Part shown: positions 51,248-60,300 of the stretch, one piece after another | How the letters are laid out: every line of letters begins with the position of its first letter | Numbering within the stretch: position 1 is the stretch's first letter | Position numbers and translations under genes: made by a program | Notes under the pieces: generated by a model | Told to the model about the DNA's origin: nothing | What the model saw: only the letters and a program-made list of their open reading frames with translations | Databases searched by the model: none | Assembly (NCBI RefSeq): GCF_947507565.1 | Contig: NC_089191.1 | Coordinates: 2,321,627-2,385,626 of the forward strand | Length of the DNA stretch: 64,000 nt | Direction of reading: 5' to 3' | DNA from: Oscarella lobularis | Taxonomy: Eukaryota; Porifera; Homoscleromorpha; Homosclerophorida; Oscarellidae

Positions 51248-51688
51248 GTGTATCTTCCCTTGTTTCAAGCGGGCCCTTGGGGCCGCGAAAACGCGACAGA
51301 ATATCCTTCGGGCGTGTAGCTATGTCAAAGACCATCCGGATTCCTATGCAGATGTTGAGGTAAGAAGTTACATCGCGAAACGTCTTCCATAAGGACTAGG
51401 CTTAGAGTAATAACTATAGAGGTATCCCAAGTTTACTCATAGTTCCTTTGCGTAATTTTCTATTTCTAATAAAATTACTCATAGACCTTATATTTCATGC
51501 TAGCCATTCCTCTGTGGCCAAGAGCGACGAATAGGCCTTTAGTTGTTCCAGACGTTTATCTGCTCGAGACTTTGGCCGACGCCAGGTACTTTTCTTTGTT
51601 TTCCCCTTTGTCAATTGTTTTGCCGTGTAGTTGTTCCTCCAATCAGACGAGGCAGACGCAGCCATCCCTCTGTGGCCAAGAGCGATAA
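50303..51688 (+). CDS. Weak three-exon gene model, unknown protein
   Basis: Predicted coding exons are 50,303-50,362 (20 codons, begins MENGSKRQIRSL, donor GAG|GTGAGT), 51,270-51,359 (30 codons, RALGAAKTRQ to HPDSYADVE, acceptor TTTCAAG|CGG after a T-tract, donor GAG|GTAAGA) and 51,485-51,688 (67 codons plus TAA, acceptor ACTCATAG with TTCTAAT upstream). All joins are in phase 0, giving about 117 residues. A poly-A signal lies at 52,006. No domain is recognised; there is no signal peptide or membrane segment, and the first 40 residues are basic. The nearer acceptor at 51,247 would give a stop after 24 codons, so the acceptor choice is what keeps the frame open. Only copy B of the module keeps this reading; the model could be accidental or a decayed gene. 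Confidence 0.3.
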
Positions 51689-52005
51689 ATAGGCCATACC
51701 TCTGCAGAGGCTATAGAGTTGCCTCTCCGCTTTAAGGCAGAGCACTGGCGGGTAAATCAGTGACGCCCCTTGGAATTGCACCTGTGAGTGGACTGACATC
51801 CCAGCTGCCACTTTCACAGTCCAAGGCTCGGAGCCAGGAGGTTAAACGGGCTCACCCTCCGCGGGGGAGTATGGAGTGACCCCACGAGTCCTTTGACTCA
51901 CAGCAGGTGCCCACCTGGCCTTGCCTCCCATTTGGGGCGAGGGGGTGGATGGAGGAGAGGGCAAACTCTGTTTAATTTTTATGTGTACATCCGGGACTTT
52001 ATTGA

Positions 52006-52011
52006 AATAAA
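52006..52011 (+). terminator. Poly-A signal AATAAA
   Basis: AATAAA in TTGAAATAAAATTTGAC, about 320 bp after the stop of the three-exon model. The stretch from 51,690 to 52,005 would be its 3' untranslated region; it contains a second copy (about 51,663) of the CCATTCCTCTGTGGCCAAGA segment found at about 51,505. Confidence 0.4.
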
Positions 52012-52079
52012 ATTTGACATGACTTCTCCTACTTTATTGTGTGTGCCGCCCTATCTACTTTCCACGCGCCTAACTAGGA

Positions 52080-52495
52080 CCACGTGAGACGCGAGCGCGT
52101 GATTGTATTATGCGCCTAGTGCTAATCAAAAAATTATTACGTATGCAAAGTAAGGCAAATAAAGTCATCTTCCATTTTGCTGTCTTTTCTTTGACATCTG
52201 TCTGCCAGATGAATGAAAACATATATTCACTTTTTATCGTAGTGACGGTGATGACGTACGTTTTAAAAATGCCAGCTCTTGCCTTAGAGCAATATCTCTT
52301 ACACATAGCAATCAAGTAGAGATAAGACTCTGAATAAACAAGAGAACGCCACTGAAAAAACAAGAGAACGCACCAATAGAAAAAATAATGCAATGATCCC
52401 ACGAGTAATTTAAAAAAAACAAATATTCCCTGAAGAAAGAACTACAATAGGAAGACGTCTAAAATACTAAAACGTTTCAACGACAAGCATACAAA
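52080..52495. other. Non-repetitive stretch, no gene recognised
   Basis: AT-richer unique sequence with short frames of 69-110 codons on both strands that show no recognisable domain. ACCACGTGAGACGCGAGCGCG at its left edge contains another CACGTG. A small ACAAGAGAACGC direct repeat lies near 52,340-52,370. Confidence 0.4.
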
Positions 52496-52499
52496 ACAG

Positions 52500-53030
52500 A
52501 ACAGAAATTCTCCATCGTTCTCTATAGAAAACGAAGGCAATCGTCCTTCGCTCTCTATAGAAAACGAAGGCATTTGTCCATCTCTATAGAAAAGGAAGGA
52601 GGATATGGTCCATCGTTCTCTATAGATAACGAAGTCATTTGTCCATCGTTCTCTATAGAAAAGGAAGGATATTGTCCATCGTTCTCTATAGAAATCGAAG
52701 GAAATCTTCCATCATTCTCTATAGAAAACGAAGGCAATCGTCCATCGTTCTCTATGGAAAACGAAGGCAATCGTCTATAGAAAACGAAGGCAATCGTCCT
52801 TCGCTCTCTATAGAAAACGAAGGCATTTGTCCACCGTTCTCTATAGAAAAGGAAGGAGGATATGGTCCATCGTTCTCTATAGATAACGAAGTCATTTGTC
52901 CATCGTTCCCTATAGAAAAGGAAGGATATTGTCCATCGTTCTCTATAGAAAACGAAGGCATTTGTTCATCGTTCTCTATAGAAAACGAAGGCAATCGCCC
53001 TTCGTTCTCAATAGGATATGAAGGCATAGA
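52500..53030. repeat. 33-bp minisatellite with dyad symmetry
   Basis: About sixteen units built around CGTTCTCTATAGAAAACGAA with spacers GGCAATCGTCCAT, GGCATTTGTCCAT or GGAGGATATGGTCCAT. A larger block is duplicated: GGATATGG at 52,601 recurs at 52,858 (257 bp). TCGTTCTCTATAGAAAACGA is nearly self-complementary, so both strands translate to almost the same 11-residue repeat (PSFSIENEGNR on plus, PSFSIENDGQM on minus). The frames of 68-132 codons have no unique flanking coding sequence, and I do not call a gene. Confidence 0.9.
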
Positions 53031-53039
53031 ATTATAGCT

Positions 53040-53209
53040 TAACTTCTGAAATTTTAGATTTTTATTTTACCCAACATCACTAACCGCAATTACCTGTATG
53101 AATGCAAACACAAAGCAGGAATACTCCGGAAAGATTGTCAAACAATACTACGACTAACGGTTTCTAACACCTTTGAGTACGCCAGTACGAGGTATAAAAT
53201 ACCTAGGTG
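53040..53209. other. Non-repetitive stretch, no gene recognised
   Basis: Unique sequence between the 33-bp repeat and the C-rich tract. Nothing coding or structural was recognised. Confidence 0.4.
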
Positions 53210-53340
53210 GTTAGCCCGTTTCCGTCCACCCCGTTAATCCTAATCCTCCTAATCCCCCTTAATCCTAAGCCTACTAATAATCCTGATCCTACCCTTAATC
53301 CTAATTCTAGTATTACTCTTAACCTTGATCCGCGCGCTTT
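53210..53340 (-). repeat. Degenerate telomere-like tract, C-rich on plus
   Basis: The plus strand repeats CCTAATCC, CTTAATCC and CCTAAGCC with many errors. Read on the minus strand this is a decayed TTAGGA/TTAAGG series. It lies just downstream (minus strand) of the short-intron repeat at 53,363-53,560 and module C, the same order as at the right telomere. Confidence 0.4.
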
Positions 53341-53570
53341 CTCTCCTTCCCATTGCTTTCCCCTAGGTAAAAGTAATTAAAATTGATTAATAAATGTAAA
53401 ATAACCATATACCTAACGATATCGTTCCTTGGCTTACTCCTCCTTCTTCCTGGTGTCGATCCGTCTTCTCCTCCAATTGTGTCAGTTGTCCTTCTCCTCC
53501 TTCACCCTCTCTCCTTCCAATTGACTGCTCCTAGATAAAAGAAATTACAATTAGAAACCCCATAAACGAT
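53341..53570 (-). repeat. Short-intron tandem repeat, inverted block
   Basis: On the minus strand two purine-rich units follow intron-like segments. One is complete: GTATATGG to TTTTACCTAG, 53,412 down to 53,363, 50 bp. The other shows its 3' end (TTTCTAATTG...TTTTATCTAG) at 53,531. The unit step is 168 bp. The exon-like parts read GGAAGGAGAG and GGAGGAGAAG, like those at 42.4-42.7 kb. Confidence 0.5.
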
Positions 53571-53739
53571 GAGCACGCGGAGAACCGACAGAAAAAGTAC
53601 ATGTAGACCAGCGTTCTAGACTCAATCGCGTAGGGTAGGACGCTCGATGTCGAAAAGATCGTGAGGGAAACGCCATTTTTTCGGCCTAACTATTAAATTT
53701 AGGGCCCAATCTTCGATTCTTAGGGCCTAAATATTATAT

Positions 53740-54730
53740 TGAGAGCTTTATCTTTAAATCAAAAATTTTCGGTTGCTATGGCAACCAAACTTTGGCTACC
53801 AACAATTCCGGGGTCAGAGAGACAAGATATCGAATCTCGGCTCCATCCGACCACGGGAAGGCACTTTGCGAACAATGCAAAGATGTACCATAGATGTACC
53901 ATAAGCCAAAAAACGTTTTGACTTGAAAATTCAACCAAAATTTTGGCCAATGGCCACCAAACCTTTTCGTCCCTTACATACTACCTAATAGAATTCCGCT
54001 GCACCAAAAAACGCGGGCGAATTCCATCACAAGACGGAGAAAATCGAAAAACAATTTCGATTTTTCTCATTCGCGACGAAATAACTTTAAATGCGTGCCG
54101 TTTCGTGACAAAACATCGCACGGCGACCGGACCAAGACCAATCGAATCGCCATTGATGACTCTACAAGATTGGTAAAGAGCCGCGTCGAAATTCGCGAAT
54201 TTTCGACATAAAAACGTGTCGAATATTCAAATACGCCTACTCGCGTGCGCCGAAACCACCCAATCTTTACGACGCTGCCGTGCCGCTACGGCACGACGTA
54301 CGGCGACGAACGTTACATCGATCGAAAGCCTATATACTCTAGTTATCGAATTTCCGATCGTCGACGGCGTACGACACGCCGTTTGCCGTTGAGCGAGCGC
54401 GAAAGAAAAGGGCCACGCCCCTTTTCGAGCGTCGAAAATGGCTCGAAATACGCAAGAGAACGTAGCGAAACGCTTCAAAACGTTTCGAAACATTGTCTCG
54501 CGTGGAATCGATACGATTTGATCGTATTTCGAGGTGCGCGTCGCACCTAGGCGACACTACGTCGCGATTTCGACCGTTTCGCACCTTACCGAAGAGCCGA
54601 AACGGCTCTAAACTACTTAATACTTACCTTTTATTCTGTATCGACGTCGCTCGAGCTTCATTCACGAAACGAGTAAAGCGCGCTAACATACGCACGTGAC
54701 TTTAGAAAACGTTTCGAATAAATCATTTTG
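53740..54730 (-). other. CpG-rich promoter-like module, copy C (inverted)
   Basis: Reverse-complement relative of copies A and B. On the minus strand it has CACGTG at 54,698-54,693, a short exon-like segment with ATG at 54,661 and donor AAG|GTAAGT at 54,628/54,627, AAAAGGGGCGTGGCCC, AACGGCAAACGGCG, TTATGTCGAAAATTCGCG, and GTTGCCATAGCAACC near 53,780. The CRE expected 28 bp from the E-box (about 54,719-54,726) has decayed. Numerous 60-100 codon frames are not conserved between copies. Confidence 0.6.
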
Positions 54731-55345
54731 ACAATGCGCGTAGCGTTAATTAACAGCAAGAACATATGCAACGGTCATGTAGTACATCAAATTCAAGGCA
54801 AACTGTCTGCTTATCAACGTAGCTCCATATTCCCCGCAAACCTTCCGGAATGTATTTTGTGGGCGGCTTTCTTCCCGTTATTTTGCTTGGGCTGTCAACA
54901 TCAATTACGGCCACGTCTGTCAGATAACATGTAAAAATGGTCGCGATTACCAGCTCCAACATAGCACCGACTGTACCCCGAATTATGACTGGATCCCATA
55001 ATCCATGACCACTTCTCGCCATTGCTTGCAAACGATGCATGAATTGCGCGAGGGGGGAAAGGTGTTAGATGAGATGTTCCAATTGAAGTTAATACTGTCG
55101 TTATTTGCAACTGTAAAAGTCGGTGACAATGAGGAAGAAGAAAACGGAGCATAGTGATTACCTTCACTGTCCAGCCCTGCAATGACGTTGTACGAATAAT
55201 TGCGTGTGTTGTATACAGAATAGCATTTGAGCAACGGCACTTGAACAGTTCATGATGGGTGGGCATATTTATACGTCTATAAACGGACAATTGACGTGGC
55301 GATGGAGAGAGTGGCTCGTTCTTAACCTCAAGCTTCTGTCTAACG
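54731..55345 (-). other. Unique region with possible minus-strand exon, unassigned
   Basis: Not repetitive. On the minus strand a 96-codon frame (55,040-54,750) contains a hydrophobic run (VGAMLELVIATIFTCYLTDV) and overlaps two other frames of 85 and 129 codons in different phases; GAAG|GTAATCAC near 55,160 could be a donor. I do not recognise the protein and cannot fix a start or splice sites. Confidence 0.2.
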
Positions 55346-55350
55346 CCAAA

Positions 55351-55665
55351 TTATGACATATTAGCATCCCTGTTATCTCCTTGAAAGCCGCAGCAGCCGA
55401 AAATCGTCGAATCCGTACTAAAATGCACACAAACAAGTCGACTTGGCACTATTATCGATAAATTCCGACGTACAGCGTGTAAATCTTCGGCACGTAACGA
55501 AAACGAATGCAAAATCTTTCGCTGAGGCGCGTGTCGATCGCGAACAGAGCGAAATCGTCGCTCGAAACGCCGAAAATCGTTCCACATCGATCGCTGAGTA
55601 ACGAAAACGTCCGAAGGAGTCATTCTTCGTACCCGCCGTTGAGAAAGTAAGGAGAACCTCGCCAT
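55351..55665 (-). CDS. Possible small basic protein, 104 codons
   Basis: An ATG at 55,665 opens a 104-codon minus-strand frame beginning MARFSLLSQRRVRRM and ending at TAA near 55,351. It is rich in arginine and phenylalanine, without recognisable domain, signal peptide or membrane segment. The start sits in AAGATGGCGAG, which matches the YY1 core often found at animal transcription starts; a GC-rich stretch with TAGCGCGCTG and TAGTAACCACTGCG lies upstream. The same sequence could be an untranslated first exon. Low certainty. Confidence 0.2.
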   Translation of the reverse strand: MARFSLLSQRRVRRMTPSDVFVTQRSMWNDFRRFERRFRSVRDRHAPQRKILHSFSLRAEDLHAVRRNLSIIVPSRLVCVHFSTDSTIFGCCGFQGDNRDANMS

Positions 55666-55859
55666 CTTCGCTTTTTTAGATGAGCACGCGCAGTGGTTAC
55701 TAGGCGATCACGCGCAGCAAAAAACGGAGCCAAAGCGGAAAAAAGACGTCGACGAAGGCGACGAACGCAGCGCGCTAACTTCTTACGCAAGTGGGGCCCC
55801 GCAATGGGGTACACGAATGAAGATGAGGCCCCTCGTTGGGATCTTCGCTGCTAAATGAA

Positions 55860-56495
55860 TAAACGAAGCCCAACGGCCTATTTCGCAGCGCCGGCAAGAA
55901 AGCTAAAGGTAAGAAACGCCCAAAGTGACGCGATCAAGCAGAAACACCACCTTGGGTTACACCATGTAGGGAATAACAAAAGTAGACAGCAAGGACGAGT
56001 CCCCCCATCGCTAATGCTAGAGCCCAGGAGTTATCAATCCTCTCACGGTGCCAGTCGATAGCCGAGTACCCATATGTCACGTGAGCGATCCAGTATCCAA
56101 ACATGGTCATTGGAAAACACCCGTCACATCGTCTAGAGTCAATATTGAGTCTCTATGTGGTTTACTCGACAGTAGACCGCTTGTTCCATATTCTGTTTTG
56201 AATCAGAGGAACAAGGTGGTACAATATTGCCTTGAACAAGGCTGGGAATCAATGTCCCTGCCTATACTGGGTTCAAGGGTCAGGGTTTGCACGGGTTAGG
56301 ACAGAACTATGAGAATGTACAGAGACTGGTTTCCATGTTCTCATTCAATGTGAGAAAACAGGGTCCAGGACTCTATTGCCTCAATTTCTGTGTCCGTGTG
56401 TCGCCATGGCAATTGGAAATCTCGTCCAATTAATAATCAAGGCTCAGCAATATTGTTCGTTATAAATTTGGACAATACTGCTTAATATCCAGTCA
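55860..56495. other. Non-repetitive stretch, no gene recognised
   Basis: Unique sequence with several 60-83 codon frames lacking recognisable features. A donor-like AAAG|GTAAGAAACG lies near 55,907 and another CACGTG near 56,079. No repeat or RNA gene was recognised. Confidence 0.4.
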
Positions 56496-56498
56496 CTG

Positions 56499-56517
56499 TG
56501 CGCATGCGCAACACGTG
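56499..56517 (+). promoter_or_regulatory. NRF1 site next to an E-box
   Basis: TGCGCATGCGCA at 56,499-56,510 is the full palindromic NRF1 consensus, and CACGTG follows at 56,512-56,517. A canonical donor, AAAAG|GTAAGT, lies at 56,603, so the intervening 85 bp could be a first exon. This combination is typical of animal CpG promoters. Confidence 0.5.
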
Positions 56518-57057
56518 ACAGCGAAGAACTGCCTCATGAGACCTGAACGGCTTCTCCCGCGTCGGAATCGAAATTCGAAACACAACCGGAGGACTTCAAA
56601 AGGTAAGTTTGTACTCTTAGAAGTAAAAAGGGCGCGTTCTTCCCAAAATCGCGATCGATCGCGATCGAAAAGCACGTTCTATCGGCCCCGTTTGCTGCTC
56701 AAACGATTAGAGACGGTCAGAAAAGTGTTCGGTAGACCGTTTCCTTTCGAAAAAGCGTTTCGAATTTGTTATTCGAGGCTTTTTGAGTGCGCGCGAGTGA
56801 CTCTTTTTCCGAATCTTCGAAAGCGTGCCATTCCGTCATGGGTGCTCCGACTCCATTCGATTTTGGTGGAGTCAGAGTCCATGATGTAGTCTTTCGACCG
56901 GTGTAAGCGGTTTCCCATGGCAACCAATAGTTTAGGAATTACGCCTTGGTGAAGTAGACCCTAATTTGGGTCTGCCGCTAGCGCACGTTTAGCTTCCGGG
57001 CGTCCGTTTATGTCCCAAACTTTAATCTAATTAGACCAAAATTTATTCACCGATAGA

Positions 57058-57195
57058 ATGGACACTGCTCTATCCATCAGTGCAAGACCGGACGGAAACG
57101 AACCAGAATTTCGGAAGAAATGCGAGTTTTTGCAAAAGTGGTGCAAGGCAAGAATTTTAAATGTTATTCCAACCTTTTTATATGAGTTTTTTTAG
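57058..57195 (+). CDS. Short frame or second exon downstream of the NRF1 promoter
   Basis: An ATG at 57,058 opens a 45-codon plus-strand frame (begins MDTALSISARPDGNEPEF) closed by TAG at 57,193-57,195. It is preceded by TCTAATTAG...TTCACCGATAG, an acceptor with the CTAAT signal seen in other introns here, so it can be read as exon 2 behind the donor at 56,603 (intron about 454 bp). AAG|GCAAGA at 57,147/57,148 matches the GC-AG donor consensus and would end the exon after about 30 codons. The Penelope-like element begins within 200 bp. No domain is recognised. Confidence 0.25.
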   Translation: MDTALSISARPDGNEPEFRKKCEFLQKWCKARILNVIPTFLYEFF

Positions 57196-57199
57196 AATG

Positions 57200-57386
57200 G
57201 TGACGTCACATATGGCAATATTTGACCGAAAGGGACTGGAGCAAAGGCTCGTACAGCAATCGGACACGTGCGAGTGAGATTTCAGGTTTTGTACTCTCTG
57301 GCAGTTTGTCCGTCTGTTGCGTTTTTCGTGGCTTTGGCTGACCACCGAAAAACGGTCCAGGGATGCGACGACCGGTCAGATCTGGT
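57200..57386 (-). mobile_element. Probable 3' end of the Penelope-like element
   Basis: Sequence following the stop codon of the minus-strand coding frame. The outer boundary cannot be placed: no target duplication, poly-A or terminal repeat was found. TGACGTCA at 57,201 and CACGTG at 57,265 occur here but not with the 28-bp spacing of the modules. Confidence 0.4.
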
Positions 57387-60300
57387 TCAATAATGAGAGT
57401 TGAACCCAACCGGAAGTCGCGTGCCCATTTTTTCAATCCAATGTTTTTCAACGATTTTCAGCTGAGCCGTATCTGGGACTTTGTCTACCAGTGTGGCTCT
57501 GATGTTATCGTTGAAGGACAAGTTTAGTTCTTTAAAATGACGATATAAAGGTCTTTTTAGGATCTTTTCGTCTTTACCGTTTGCGGCATTTCTGTGATGC
57601 TTCATTCGGTAGATAAAGGACTTGCTCGTTTCGCCAACGTACTGCTTGTTGCAATGTTTGCACTGCAGCACGTAGATGACGTTGGTGGATTTGCACGTGA
57701 GATCAGTGGAGATTGGGTAGCTTCGTTTTGTCGAAGTGCTAACCACTCCACTGGTCACGTTTAGGATTGGACAAACTCCGCATTGAGCGGTGTTGCATGG
57801 ATGGCACCTGGGTTTCAAGCCCGTCCTCGGAACTCGAATTTGAGATGGATACTCATCGGTTCGAGGGGGATCCGGACCAGGGAATATCTCTGGTTTTGGA
57901 AGTTTGGCTTTAACAATTTGTTGAGCCAAATTCGAAGCCCGTTTATATGCCATGATTGGAAATTTTGGGAAAATGCGCTTGAGAGTAGGATCCCTACCCA
58001 TTGTGCACTCCCAATAGATTCCAAGTTTATCCCTTATCTTTGGGAACCAACGTGTGTAGACAGTTGGAAACACCAAAGGGGCATTCTTGAATCGTTTCTC
58101 AATCGGTTGTGTAGAAGGAGTCGTCGTGTTTGACTCGACTTCTCCCTCTAGCTCCGTTGCAGTCAAATCCTTAGCAATTTTTTCGAGCATTTCAGGACGT
58201 TTATCGAATGGCATTGTTTTCAAAATGTCATCGATCATCCTGGGATTGTAATCACGATCGACGAGACGTTGTTTGAATTTAGCTAACGTCTCCTCGTACG
58301 TTTCTTTGCTCGATGTCGTGCGTAGGTAACGTGTAGCCTCGCCCTTCACCAATCCTTTGAATACGGACGGGTGGTGAGCCGAGGATGCATGTACGTAAGT
58401 AAATGCATTCGTGGGTTTGAAGTAAGTTTGCGTGTCGAGTATTCCAGAACGAGCAAATCGTTCTCCTTTGAATACTTTTACATCCAGGTAAACCGCTTCT
58501 TGGGTGCTATAGTCCCAAGTAAATTTAATGTGTTTATTAAATTTATTTAAGCGGTTCAAAAAGGCTAAAAGGGATTCTTCCCCATACGGCCAAGTGAGCC
58601 AAATGTCGTCGATGTATCTCTTCCACCGAAGTGGCTCTGGCAGGAAGCGTGATTCCTTTTCGAGGAACACGGATTCCAAGCCAGACATGAAGAGATTTGC
58701 AAAGCAAGGGGCGACCTTTGTCCCCATAGCCGTGCCATGTTTTTGCAGAAAAATTTTCCTGTCAAATTCAAAAACATTGGCTTGGAGGATGTATTGCAGA
58801 AATGTAGAGACTATGTTAGGTACATCCGGTTCATTCGGATAGTGTTCCCTAGCTGCCTCCACACATGCTTGGATTCCTTCCCTTTGGGGAATGGAAGTGT
58901 AGAGAGCAGAAACATCTATTGTAACCAATATGACGTTTTTAGGGAACCTGGTAGTCTCTAAATAGTGTATGAATGCGGAGCTATCTCTCAGATAGCTTGT
59001 TGTTAGTTTGACTATGGGTTGCAGTATCCGGTCAACGTATGCGGAGATCTTTTCGGTTGGACCCGAACATCCGCTCACGATTGGCCGGAAACCATGCGGA
59101 TTTTTGTGTATTTTTCGCAAGAAATAGAGCACCTGCGTTCGAATTGAATCTGTGGATTCATGTCTTAGGTAATTGGCGGTGATTTGGTCTATCAAATTAG
59201 CGTCCAAGAATTCCTGAACGCTTTCGTTGATGGCCTCGCCAATTGCGGCAGTGGGATTTGCTTCGAGTGGTGTATACGTTTTAGTGTCATTGACATGTAA
59301 CGTTCCTTTCTCGATGTATTCGTCTCGAGATTGGACCACGATGCAAGCTCCCTTATCTGCCTTCTTAATGACAATGTCCCGACGTCTCCCAAGCTCTCTC
59401 AATGCACGTCGTTCTGGCAACGTGAGATTGAATTTGGGAATCGTAACAGGCATATTCTTGATGCTGGTACGTGTTTTGCGAATGTATTCCTCGAGTGCAC
59501 CGCTGTCTGTTGTGGTGGGTATCCACTTTGAGGGAGGTGCATAGGGATGACGCTCGTAGGACACCGCTGATTGCTCCTTGCGTTTTGACATGATATATTG
59601 TCTGCGCAGTTTGCAAGCAAACGAGTCAAATTCCTTTAAAAGCCGATTTCTATTTGGTCGGCTTTCTGTTGGAACGAACGTTAGTCCTTTTGCCAGTACG
59701 AGAATTTCAGTGTCAGTGAGACTAACGTCTCCCGCACACGTTATACAACGCTTGGCTTTTTCCAAGCGTTTTTCTCGTGTCAGCAATGCTCTCTTTCTCC
59801 TGATTTCACTCAAATGTATAACCGATCGCCGCTTGTCGCGGATACGGTGTCTGACCTGTTTGCGTACGCGTCTACGTTTTTGCGTATGCGTATTGGCAGC
59901 AGGAATATCTACATTTACAGACATTTTATTGAGCAGTTTGGGAGGAGAGTAAAGAGGAAAAGTAGACAAAGAAAGAGTGTCATTGTCAACCGCCGCCCTC
60001 GTTAGACTGCGCCGCGCTCGTTTGCGCCGGCGCCTCTTCCGCGACCGGTTGTCGGCGGGCGAGATTGTGCGATGCGTCGCTCGACCAGCCGAAGCGTCTC
60101 CGCCGGGCGGGGCAGTAACGGCCTCGGTGGGTTCTGGCGTCGACGCGTTGCCGAGGGCGGCTGCTGGCGTGACTGTTGTTGCGCCGGCTGTTGCGCCGGG
60201 GGCGGTGTAGTGTGTTTGTTTGTGTTGTCCGTCGTAGTTTGTTGTTGTTGTTTTTTTGAGTTTTTGCGTGGGCGTTTTTTCTTTTTTTGCTGTTTTTTGG

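Noticed and set aside
51660-52020. SINE or tRNA-derived element before the poly-A signal
   Set aside because: No A/B box pair, tail or target duplication was seen; a 3' untranslated region with a small internal duplication explains it as well.
57200-57386. Hammerhead ribozyme or pseudo-LTR at the 3' side of the Penelope-like element
   Set aside because: I looked for CTGATGA and GAAA cores on both strands and for a direct repeat of the element's other end; none was found. The 5' end is truncated, so a terminal repeat could not be compared.
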